A program made the position numbers and the translations under genes. A stretch of 64,000 nt of DNA. Source: Nocardia jinanensis (GTDB taxonomy: Bacteria; Actinomycetota; Actinomycetes; Mycobacteriales; Mycobacteriaceae). Under the pieces are notes generated by a model. The model ran no database searches, was not told the DNA's origin, and saw only the letters and a program-made list of their open reading frames with translations. Positions 1 to 7,067 of this stretch are shown here, piece after piece (the first letter of the stretch is position 1; each line of letters begins with the position of its first letter). The DNA lies in contig NZ_BMMH01000002.1 in NCBI RefSeq assembly GCF_014645735.1, positions 310,001-374,000 of the forward strand, given 5' to 3'.

Positions 1-43
1 CGGTGCCCCGGTCCGCAGATCACTGACCGCCTACGACCACTGA

Positions 44-72
44 CCGGGTACACGGCAGCGCCGTGCACCCGG
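44..72. terminator. GC-rich hairpin, possible terminator
   Basis: Arms at 44-56 and 60-72 match at 12 of 13 positions around a 3-nt loop. A short pyrimidine run follows. It lies beyond the IS-like scar and could end transcription entering from either side. No gene is visible in 1-89. Confidence 0.4.
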
Positions 73-89
73 GTCCCCCTTGGAATAAC

Positions 90-309
90 TCATCTAGAGA
101 GTGCCTCGGGTCGTAGCCACTCGTCGATGGCTGCGATCTGAACCGGTGGCCCGATAGCGGGCTGCGAGTTCGTCGTATCCCATGGCTACCGCACGGTGGC
201 TTCGAGGCGGTGGATCCCGCACTCCACAACGTGACGTTGTCTGTGGATGTCCGGGTCGAAGGCGGGCGGGTGACCACCGGCTCGCCCCTCGGCCCGGCGG
301 TGGCGTAGT
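90..309 (-). pseudogene. IS5-like transposase C-terminal remnant
   Basis: On the minus strand, three short reading-frame pieces line up as the C-terminus of an IS5/IS4-type transposase. About 186-309 gives PPAFDPDIHRQRHVVE, which resembles the conserved RPPAFD...YRQRNVVER block. 145-183 gives GYDELAARYRAT. 90-143 gives VQIAAIDEWLRPEALSR and a stop. Moving between pieces needs two frameshifts, so the element is dead. It starts directly after the stop of the IclR gene and marks an old insertion at the left edge of the catabolic island. Family assignment is from motif memory. No terminal inverted repeats were found. Confidence 0.55.
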
Positions 310-312
310 TGG

Positions 313-1119
313 TCAGGCCTCGGCCGACAGGGCCGCGATATCGCCAAGGTCCACCGCGACCCCTTGTGCCAGCGCGTCGGACACCAACTCTGCGCCCGAG
401 ACGACCAGCGAGATGATGCGCTCCCGGGCGCGCTTGTCGAGCCGATAGAGAGGTCCGGCGAGGCCCAGCGCGCCGACGACCCGGCCGTCGTCGCGGATCG
501 CGGCCGAGACACCCCAGATGCCCTCGTCCACTTCGCCGAAACTCTGCACCCATCCCAGCCCGGCTACGGTGGCGATGTCCGCCTCGATCTGTTCCCTTTC
601 GGCCTCGGGTAGCTGCTGGGTGGCAAGGAAGGCGCGGCGCTCACGGGGCGGCATCGACGCGAGCAGTACCCGGGCGGCTGATCCCCGGTGCAGCGACATG
701 AGCACCCCGGGTTCGAACTGCAGCCGGACCGGGTGTGTGGACTCCGCCCGGTCCAGGCACAGCACGTGGTGGTTGACCCGGGCGACCAGCAGTGTCGTCT
801 CCCCGCTCAGATCGCACACCGCCTCCATCACCGGGCGGGTCGTCTCGGGCAGTGAACCGCGCGCCGCCCGCGCGGCGCGGCCCATCCCGACGGCGGTCCA
901 GGACAGCCGGTACCCGCCCCGGCCGTCCTCTTCCACGAGTTCGTTGTCCCGCAGCGCGGACAGGTAGCGGTAGACCGAGCTGACCGGCAGGCCGAGTTCT
1001 GCCGCGAGATCGGCGACGCTGCGCGTGTGCCGGGTCTCGGAGAACGCCAGCAAGATGCGCAGCAGTTTGCGCGAGCTCGACGAGCCGCTGCGGCCGGTGG
1101 CCTGATCTTGCTGCGTCAC
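313..1119 (-). CDS. IclR-family transcriptional regulator
   Basis: A 268-aa IclR-type regulator. The N-terminal winged helix-turn-helix includes TRSVADLAAELGLPVSSVYR, and the C-terminal effector-binding domain includes LSLHRGSAARVLL-like and GALGLAGP segments. The GTG start at 1119 (VTQQDQATG) fits the usual family length; in-frame upstream codons add low-complexity sequence only. It is transcribed away from the catabolic genes that begin at 1444 and is probably their local regulator. IclR proteins often act at such divergent intergenic regions and bind aromatic acids or related catabolites. The likely operator is the inverted repeat at 1394-1430. Confidence 0.9.
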   Translation of the reverse strand: MTQQDQATGRSGSSSSRKLLRILLAFSETRHTRSVADLAAELGLPVSSVYRYLSALRDNELVEEDGRGGYRLSWTAVGMGRAARAARGSLPETTRPVMEAVCDLSGETTLLVARVNHHVLCLDRAESTHPVRLQFEPGVLMSLHRGSAARVLLASMPPRERRAFLATQQLPEAEREQIEADIATVAGLGWVQSFGEVDEGIWGVSAAIRDDGRVVGALGLAGPLYRLDKRARERIISLVVSGAELVSDALAQGVAVDLGDIAALSAEA

Positions 1120-1364
1120 AGCGCGTCCTGCACTCGGGTCGGTTGTGCTCGCTCGGCAGCGGTCACCACGGGAAGACGTTTCGGCACGTCGATGATGGTG
1201 GCAGAGCGCGTCCGCGCGATCACGCGCGGGCCCACACCGGTGCCGCATCGCTCTCGGCCGAGCGAGGAAATTCTCGTATTGTGGTAATTGCCTCGGTCAA
1301 AGTTTCGCATCCTTATCGGGTTCTTTTCCGGGAAGTTTCGTGTTGACGCCTGCTTAAATGGGTA

Positions 1365-1393
1365 TTGACCAGCGATTTGCCTTTCGCTACCAT
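1365..1393 (+). promoter_or_regulatory. Predicted sigma-70 type promoter of the catabolic operon
   Basis: TTGACC at 1365-1370 and TACCAT at 1388-1393 are separated by exactly 17 bp, close to the housekeeping consensus. They lie 50 bp before the first gene of the operon and directly before the inverted repeat at 1394. The rest of the 1120-1443 gap shows no gene. Confidence 0.6.
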
Positions 1394-1430
1394 TCTCACA
1401 ATGGACATCAGATGTTACCACATTGTGAGA
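1394..1430. promoter_or_regulatory. Inverted-repeat operator, likely for the IclR regulator
   Basis: TCTCACAATG (1394-1403) and CATTGTGAGA (1421-1430) form a perfect 10-bp inverted repeat. A smaller palindrome, ACATC-A-GATGT (1405-1415), sits inside it. The element begins immediately after the predicted -10, so a bound protein would cover the transcription start. This fits repression of the operon by the adjacent IclR protein. Confidence 0.6.
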
Positions 1431-1443
1431 GGATGAATCAGGC

Positions 1444-2652
1444 GTGCATGGTGACAGGTCGAGCGGCGTGAGTGAATCCACCGTGGTGGTCGCAGGATTC
1501 GGCCCGGTGGGTGCGGTCGCGACGCTGGCGCTCGCCAGGGCGGGGGTCGAGGTCACGGTGGTGGACGACGGCATCCAGGTCCGGGGCGACCTCGCCGAGT
1601 CACGCGCCTCCACGTTCCACCCCTCCACACTCGAGATGCTCGACGAGCTCGACGTCAGCGAGGCCCTGCACGAGGTGGGGCTGATCGCCGACACCTACCA
1701 GTACCGGGACCGCAACGAAGGCGTCGTGGCGCGCTTCGACCTGGCCGCACTGTCCGGGGACACCCGGTTCCCCTACCGCCTGCAGTGCGAGCAGGCGCAC
1801 CTCGTGCGCATCATCGGCGACCGGATCGCCGGGATGTCCAACGTGTCCTACCTCGACCAGTCCAAGGTCGAGAGTGTCGAGAGCGTGGCGGATGAGGTGC
1901 TGACGACGATCGAGGGCCCGCAGGGACGCAGTACGCTGCGCTCCCGCTGGCTGCTCGGCGCGGACGGGGCGCACAGCGCAGTCCGGCGCTCGCTGGGTAT
2001 CGGGTTCACCGGCATGACCTACCCCGAACAGTTCATGGTCGTGTCCGTCGAGGACGACCTCACCGAGACGCTGCCCGACATCGCGGCCGTCAACTACGTG
2101 TCGGACCCCGACGACTGGTGCGTTCTGCTGCGGACCCCCCGGCATTGGCGCGTGCTCTACCCCATCGGCCTGGACGCGGCCGAGACCGAGCAGCAGGAGG
2201 ACCGGGTGCAGCGGCGGCTCGCGGAGATCGCCCCGCGCCCCGGTGGCTACCGCATCGCCCACCGCCGCGTCTACCGCGTGCACCAGCGGATCGCCGAACG
2301 CTTCCGGCAGGGGCGGGTGTTGCTCCTCGGCGACGCCGCGCACATCAACAACCCGCTCGGCGGGCTGGGGATGAACAGCGGCATTCACGACGCGATCGCG
2401 GCCGTGGCCACCGTGCGGGCGGCCGACCGCGGTGACACGGAGGCGATCGCCGAGTACGACAGCGCCCGCCGGGCGGTCGCCCACGACTTCGTCCGCACGG
2501 TCACCCATCGCAACTACCAGCGGCTGTCGGCGGTGGACGACGCCGACCGGCTGCGTGATCAGCAGGAGATGCGGCAGATCGCCGGCCACCCCGAGCTGAC
2601 CCGCCGCTACCTGTTGCGCACCTCGATGCTCGACGCCACCGCCGCGCCCTGA
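1444..2652 (+). CDS. FAD-dependent aromatic-ring monooxygenase (PheA/TfdB type)
   Basis: A 402-aa flavoprotein of the FAD_binding_3 group. It has an N-terminal dinucleotide fold (VVVAGFGPVGAVATLALARA), the DG motif LLGADGAHSAVRR and the GD motif LLLGDAAHINNPLGGLGMN. Such enzymes hydroxylate, and sometimes dearomatise, phenols or hydroxylated N-heterocycles using NAD(P)H and O2. The length is typical of single-component hydroxylases without the C-terminal thioredoxin-like extension. The GTG at 1444 has AGAGG upstream; a second GTG at 1468 (MSESTVVVAG) is also plausible. As the first gene of the operon it probably starts the pathway. The substrate is unknown. Confidence 0.88.
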   Translation: MHGDRSSGVSESTVVVAGFGPVGAVATLALARAGVEVTVVDDGIQVRGDLAESRASTFHPSTLEMLDELDVSEALHEVGLIADTYQYRDRNEGVVARFDLAALSGDTRFPYRLQCEQAHLVRIIGDRIAGMSNVSYLDQSKVESVESVADEVLTTIEGPQGRSTLRSRWLLGADGAHSAVRRSLGIGFTGMTYPEQFMVVSVEDDLTETLPDIAAVNYVSDPDDWCVLLRTPRHWRVLYPIGLDAAETEQQEDRVQRRLAEIAPRPGGYRIAHRRVYRVHQRIAERFRQGRVLLLGDAAHINNPLGGLGMNSGIHDAIAAVATVRAADRGDTEAIAEYDSARRAVAHDFVRTVTHRNYQRLSAVDDADRLRDQQEMRQIAGHPELTRRYLLRTSMLDATAAP

Positions 2653-2752
2653 GCGCGCGGCGCGCCCGCGCCACCTGATCCACCTGATCCACCCGGTCCC
2701 CGGTCACCACAGTCCAGAAGAACCGCTCCACACCGCTGAGAAGGGATATCCG

Positions 2753-3553
2753 ATGCCCCGCGTCGCCACTCACGAGACGACCTACCTCACCCCGCCCGTC
2801 TTCGACTCGGTCGGGGAGGAGCGCGAGGACCGCAAGATGCGGCTTGTCGCCGCGCTGCGCGTGTTCGCCCGTTACGGTTTCAACGAGGGGATCGCCGGAC
2901 ACATCACGGTTCGCGACCCCGAGTTCCCGGACACGTTCTGGGTCAATTCCTTCGGCACCCACTTCGCGTTGATCTGCGTCGAGGACCTCATCCGCGTGGA
3001 CTCCACCGGTGAGATCGTCGAGGGGGCGGGCCTGGTGAACTCCGCGGCCTTCGTCATCCACTCGGCCATCCACGAGGCCCGCCCCGACGTGATCGCCGCC
3101 GCACACGCCCACGCCGTCTACGGCAAGACCTGGTCCTCCTACGGCGAGCTGCTGCAGCCGCTCACTCTCGACGCCTGCGCTTTCTACGAGGACCACGCCA
3201 TCTGCGACCAGTTCAACGGCAATGTCGTCAACCCCGAGGACGGGAAGGATGTCGCCGCCGCACTCGGCTCGACGAAAGCGGTGATCATGCAGAACCACGG
3301 CAATGTGACCGTCGGCGCGTCGGTGGACGAGGCGGCCCACTGGTTCATCCATATGGACAACGCCTGCCACGCGCAGCTGCTCGCTCGTTCCTGCCGGGGC
3401 GAGCCCCGGCTCGTGCCCGCCGAGACCGCGCGCCGCACGCGCAACCAGGTCGGCAACGCGCAGGAGGGCTTCACCCAGTTCCAGCCCCTGCTGGAGTGGA
3501 TCAAGGCCACCGACCGCCCGCTGTACCGCACGGCCACCGAGGTGACGGCGTGA
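2753..3553 (+). CDS. Class II aldolase/adducin family protein
   Basis: A 266-aa class II aldolase/adducin domain protein. Typical segments are GIAGHITVR near the N-terminus, the zinc-binding AAHAHAVYGKTW around residue 120 and MQNHGNVTVGAS near residue 183. Relatives include fuculose-phosphate aldolase, ribulose-5-phosphate epimerase and several aromatic or hydroxyacid decarboxylases, so retro-aldol cleavage or decarboxylation is the likely chemistry. ATG start after a GAAGGGATAT leader. Its stop overlaps the next start by 4 bp (GTGA). In this operon it may split a hydroxylated ring-opening product. Confidence 0.88.
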   Translation: MPRVATHETTYLTPPVFDSVGEEREDRKMRLVAALRVFARYGFNEGIAGHITVRDPEFPDTFWVNSFGTHFALICVEDLIRVDSTGEIVEGAGLVNSAAFVIHSAIHEARPDVIAAAHAHAVYGKTWSSYGELLQPLTLDACAFYEDHAICDQFNGNVVNPEDGKDVAAALGSTKAVIMQNHGNVTVGASVDEAAHWFIHMDNACHAQLLARSCRGEPRLVPAETARRTRNQVGNAQEGFTQFQPLLEWIKATDRPLYRTATEVTA

Positions 3554-4404
3554 CGGCGGCGCGCACCGGAGCGGGCGCCCACCGCGGATACGTGACGAAC
3601 AGCCTGCAGCCGCGCGAGGTGCGCCCGGGCCTGTTCTGGCTCGGCGGCTGCTCCAACAGCGCGGGCTGGCCCGGCAAGGAGGAGCGGCCCGCGGTGCACG
3701 AACCGCTGTCCTGCTACCTCGTGCTCGGCAGCGAGCGGACCGTGCTGGTCGACCCAGGCCATCCCGGGCTCTGGTACGCGTTGCGCGAGCAGCTGCCGCA
3801 GGCGCTCGGCGGCCGCCCGCTCGACTACGTGTTCCCGACCCACCCCGAGCCCGCGCACGCCGGGAACCTCACGCGGGTCTGGCACATGTACCCCGACGCC
3901 GAGATCGTCGGCGATGTCCGCGACTACTGGATGTTCCACCCCGAGATCCCCCGGGAGCGTTTCCGCCCGATGGGCCCCGGTGAGTCGGTGTCGCTCGGGG
4001 ACTCGGACTTCGTCGTGGTCGACGCGGTCTGGCGGGACCTGCCGGCCACGGCGTGGGCCTACGAGACGGGCCACCGCGCGTTGTTCGCCGCGGACGGGCT
4101 CGGCTACCTCCACCTGCACGAGGAGGAGGTGTGCGGCTTGATGTCGCACGAGCTGCCCGACGCCGCGGCCGCTACCAAGCCCCGCCGGTTCGCGTTGCGC
4201 GGGCCCTTCCACTGGATGCGCCACCACGACATGCGCACCAGCAGTCCTGCTCTGCGCGCGCTGCTGACCCAGTACCCCAGCGACGTCATGTGCTCCGCGC
4301 ACGGCGCGCCCATCACCGACGCCGACGATTTCGTGGAAGCGCTGATCTCCGCCGTGGAACGCGGCGAGATGGGCGGCTCCCTCACCACCGGCCTCGGCGA
4401 CTGA
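3550..4404 (+). CDS. Metallo-beta-lactamase-fold protein, flavodiiron-like, with altered metal motif
   Basis: A 284-aa MBL-fold protein that starts at a GTG overlapping the upstream stop. The usual HxHxDH (or HxExDH in flavodiiron proteins) appears as THPEPAHAGN, so the flavodiiron-style Glu is kept but the Asp is Ala. Later elements ALFAADG and CSAHGAPI match the third-ligand Asp and the late His region. There is no flavodoxin domain, so it is not an oxygen or NO reductase of the known kind. A hydrolase or a redox-sensing role are both possible. It has a diverged paralogue in the same operon at 5430. Confidence 0.8.
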   Translation: MTAARTGAGAHRGYVTNSLQPREVRPGLFWLGGCSNSAGWPGKEERPAVHEPLSCYLVLGSERTVLVDPGHPGLWYALREQLPQALGGRPLDYVFPTHPEPAHAGNLTRVWHMYPDAEIVGDVRDYWMFHPEIPRERFRPMGPGESVSLGDSDFVVVDAVWRDLPATAWAYETGHRALFAADGLGYLHLHEEEVCGLMSHELPDAAAATKPRRFALRGPFHWMRHHDMRTSSPALRALLTQYPSDVMCSAHGAPITDADDFVEALISAVERGEMGGSLTTGLGD

Positions 4405-4439
4405 CCCGGCCGACAGCACCCCTGCACAGGAGAACACCG

Positions 4440-5381
4440 ATGACAAACGAGGACTCCGTCCTGATCTCCACCGGGATCGGCGCCTGGTCGATCGAGGCCG
4501 TCTCGGCCCGCTACCCGGGCGTCCGGATCGGCGAGCTGTCCGAGCACGCCGCGACGGCCGCCGCGGACACCGGCGCCCGCCGCGTGGCGCTGATCGGCCC
4601 CCGCCCCCCGGCCGACGGGGATCGGGCGGCCTGGGAACGCGTCGTCCTCGACGCCGAGTGGGTGCACGTGACCTCGGCCGGGATCGATGCCATCCCGCTG
4701 GACCTGCTCCAGGGCAAGGTCGTCACGTGCGGCCGGGGTGGCGGCTCGGGCCCGATCGCCGAGTACGTCGTGGCCGCGCTGCTGTCGGACTGGAAGGGCT
4801 TCACCGACATCGCGGCCGGGGTCGCGCCGGAGACGCGGGTCGCCGCGGGCAGCACGGTCGGCTTCGTCGGCTTCGGCGAGATCGCCCGTGCCACTGCCGC
4901 GCGGCTCGCCGCGTTCGACGTCGACATGGTCGCCGTCCGGCGTACCGGAACCGAGCTCGAGCACGGGGTGCGGCGGGTCGGCTCGCTGGAGGAGCTGCTC
5001 CCGCTCGCCGACGCGCTGGTGCTCGCGGTGCCGCTGACCGACCAGACCCGCGGGATGATCGGCCCGGCCGAGTTCGCGGCCATGTCCGCCGGTGTGCACC
5101 TGGTGAACGTGGCCCGGGGGCCGGTCGTGCAGACCGACGCCCTCATCGAGGCCCTGCACCGGGGCACCGTGCGGCGGGCCACACTCGACGTCACCGACCC
5201 CGAGCCGGTACCGGACGAGCACCCGCTGAAGAAGTTCCCCCAGGTCACACTCACTGGCCGGATCGCAGGGAACAGTCCCGGCGTGCAGGAGCGCATCATG
5301 CGCCGCTTCGGCCACAACCTCGGCGCGTTCCTCTCCGGGGAACCGATGCAGGGGGCCGTGGATCTGGCTGCCGGTTACTGA
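4440..5381 (+). CDS. D-isomer-specific 2-hydroxyacid dehydrogenase
   Basis: A 313-aa NAD(P)-dependent dehydrogenase. Visible features are the Rossmann motif GSTVGFVGFGEIARATAARL, the catalytic-arginine strand VHLVNVARGPVVQ and DVTDPEPVPDEHPL with the conserved Glu. The usual catalytic His near the C-terminus (HxxG/S) is not obvious: the aligned stretch reads LTGRIAGNSPG, with Arg where His is expected, so activity could be modified. ATG at 4440 has AGGAGA upstream. It would reduce a 2-oxo acid or oxidise a 2-hydroxy acid intermediate of the pathway. Confidence 0.85.
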   Translation: MTNEDSVLISTGIGAWSIEAVSARYPGVRIGELSEHAATAAADTGARRVALIGPRPPADGDRAAWERVVLDAEWVHVTSAGIDAIPLDLLQGKVVTCGRGGGSGPIAEYVVAALLSDWKGFTDIAAGVAPETRVAAGSTVGFVGFGEIARATAARLAAFDVDMVAVRRTGTELEHGVRRVGSLEELLPLADALVLAVPLTDQTRGMIGPAEFAAMSAGVHLVNVARGPVVQTDALIEALHRGTVRRATLDVTDPEPVPDEHPLKKFPQVTLTGRIAGNSPGVQERIMRRFGHNLGAFLSGEPMQGAVDLAAGY

Positions 5382-5429
5382 GCCCGAACGAGCCAACCGA
5401 CGCCGCTCGCCGAGCGCGCCCGAGATCGA

Positions 5430-6320
5430 ATGAAGGATGACACCTTGACCCAGATGCTGAACAGCACCGGAGCCCACCGGACCTCCTCGCCGGCCGAGCA
5501 GTCCGGTCCACTGGAGCTGATCGAGGGCCACCTCTACCGCATCGGCAGCGAGGTGCCGATCGACCGTATCAGCTGGATCCCCGAGGGTGTCACCGGGACC
5601 GAACCGCTGAACTGCTACGCCTTCGTCGGCGATGCCGAGTTCTTCATGGTCGACACCGGGGCGGAGATCTCGGCGCCGGCGGTGCGCGACGCACTCGGCG
5701 CGCTGCGTGGTGACCGGGAACTCTGGGTGCACCTCACCCGCAACGAGCACGAGTGCATCGGCAACCTCGAGACGGTGCTCACCGCGCGTGCCCAGCCGAA
5801 GCTGGTCTTCGGCAGCGGCGGCGGCATCCTCGAGTGGCTGCTCGAGCCCACCGCCGACGGCCTCGGCGCGGAGAACATGATCGGCAAAGTCGAGATGGTA
5901 CTGGCGCCCAACGGGCAGACCCTGCACACGCCGGGCGGCCTGCGCTTCCACTGGATCGACGCGCCGGTGAAACTCATGTTCCTGACCCAGTGGGCCTACG
6001 AGGAGACCAGCCGCACCCTGTTCACCTCGGACTTCTTCGCCTGGCAGCACCTGCACTCACCCGAGCACGGCGTGGTCCTCACCGACCCCGCCGAGCTCTC
6101 CGGCCCGCGCCAGGTGGCCGCGGAGATCCGGTCGCGCGTGGGCTGGCTGCCCGGCGCGGCGCTGCCCGACCTCGCTCAGGACCTGCGCGCGGTCGTCGAG
6201 CGGTACGAGGTAGACCGGCTCGCCCCGGTGCACGGACGGATCCTCGAGGGCCGCGATGTGGTCGCTCGCGGTGTCGATATCGCGTGCGAGGCGCTCGACC
6301 TGCTCGTCCGCGGCGCCTGA
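5430..6320 (+). CDS. Second MBL-fold flavodiiron-like protein, metal ligands degraded
   Basis: A 296-aa protein related to the one at 3550. The metal-binding stretch reads LTRNEHECIGN: aligned on the GN end, the first His is Arg, the Asp is Glu and the second His is Cys, leaving only the flavodiiron-type Glu. The third-ligand region TLFTSDFFAWQH and late RLAPVHGRI are present. It may be catalytically dead for zinc chemistry, or bind a different metal. An ATG at 5430 is used here; a TTG at 5445 has a better ribosome site (AAGGA at 5432). It sits between the dehydrogenase and the cysteine hydrolase, same strand. Confidence 0.78.
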   Translation: MKDDTLTQMLNSTGAHRTSSPAEQSGPLELIEGHLYRIGSEVPIDRISWIPEGVTGTEPLNCYAFVGDAEFFMVDTGAEISAPAVRDALGALRGDRELWVHLTRNEHECIGNLETVLTARAQPKLVFGSGGGILEWLLEPTADGLGAENMIGKVEMVLAPNGQTLHTPGGLRFHWIDAPVKLMFLTQWAYEETSRTLFTSDFFAWQHLHSPEHGVVLTDPAELSGPRQVAAEIRSRVGWLPGAALPDLAQDLRAVVERYEVDRLAPVHGRILEGRDVVARGVDIACEALDLLVRGA

Positions 6321-6352
6321 GCCCCGGCGCCACCCGCACGACCGACCTCCCC

Positions 6353-6380
6353 GCCACCCGCCACCCGCCACCCGCCACCC
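6353..6380 (+). repeat. Tandem heptamer (GCCACCC)x4
   Basis: Four perfect copies of GCCACCC in the 90-bp gap before the cysteine hydrolase gene, ending 30 nt before its start. It lies outside coding sequence. Slippage here would change leader length rather than protein sequence. Confidence 0.85.
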
Positions 6381-6410
6381 GCAATCACTGCGAGAACGGA
6401 GGACGAACCC

Positions 6411-7067
6411 GTGCCACCACCGCACACCCCCACCACCGGTCTCTCGCCGGCCGAGGTGCTCGCACCGTCGCGCTGCGCGCTCCTGGTCATCGACATGCAG
6501 AACGACTTCGTCGATCCGGGTGGAGCGTATGCCCGCGCCGGGGACGACGTGGCACCGGCGCGCTCGGTGATCGAACCGATCGCCGGGACGATCGCCGCGG
6601 CGCGGGCCGCGGGGGTGCCCGTGCTCTTCGCCGCCAACACCACCCTCCCGGACGGACGCAGCGACTCCCCGGCCTGGACCTACTTCAAGAACTTCGCCCG
6701 GCCCGATCTCGACGGCCCCTACACCGTGCCCGGCACCTGGGGCTGGGAGATCATCGCCGAACTCGCGCCCGCCGAGGACGAGGACATCGTCCGCAAACAC
6801 CGCTCCAACGCCTTCGTCGGGACCGACCTCGACATGCTCCTGCGCAGCCGCGGCGTCGAGACCCTCGTCAGCTGCGGCGTGGTCACCAACGGCTGCGTGG
6901 AGGCCACCGTGCGGCACGCCGCATTCCTCGACTACTACAGCGTGCTCGTCCGCGACGCGTGCGCATCCTCCTCTCCGGCCCTGCACGACGCGGCGCTGCA
7001 GTTGCTCGGCGCCCGACACGACCTGGTCACCGCCGAGGACGTTCAGAAGATTTGGGAGTACTCATGA
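6411..7067 (+). CDS. Isochorismatase-like cysteine hydrolase (N-carbamoyl or amide hydrolase)
   Basis: A 218-aa member of the isochorismatase-like hydrolase family with the full catalytic triad: Asp28 in LLVIDMQNDF, Lys129 in VRKHRSNAF and Cys162 in VVTNGCVEATVR. The presence of Cys points to C-N bond hydrolysis, as in N-carbamoylsarcosine amidase, maleamate amidase and ureidoacrylate hydrolase, rather than isochorismate cleavage. GTG start with GGAGGA upstream. It is translationally coupled (ATGA) to the cyclic amidohydrolase at 7064. Ring opening followed by removal of the carbamoyl or amide group is the natural pairing. Confidence 0.88.
   Translation: MPPPHTPTTGLSPAEVLAPSRCALLVIDMQNDFVDPGGAYARAGDDVAPARSVIEPIAGTIAAARAAGVPVLFAANTTLPDGRSDSPAWTYFKNFARPDLDGPYTVPGTWGWEIIAELAPAEDEDIVRKHRSNAFVGTDLDMLLRSRGVETLVSCGVVTNGCVEATVRHAAFLDYYSVLVRDACASSSPALHDAALQLLGARHDLVTAEDVQKIWEYS

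Noticed and set aside
4104..6056. 650-codon open frame on the minus strand
   Set aside because: It lies antisense to four well-supported genes. Its Arg/Gly/His-rich composition is typical of GC-skewed shadow frames.
6353..6380. CRISPR-like short repeat
   Set aside because: A 7-bp unit without spacers; a simple sequence repeat only.
5753..7063. Upstream in-frame extension of the amidohydrolase
   Set aside because: It overlaps two real genes in another frame. The ATGA overlap at 7064 with HTH at residues 61-63 gives the proper start.
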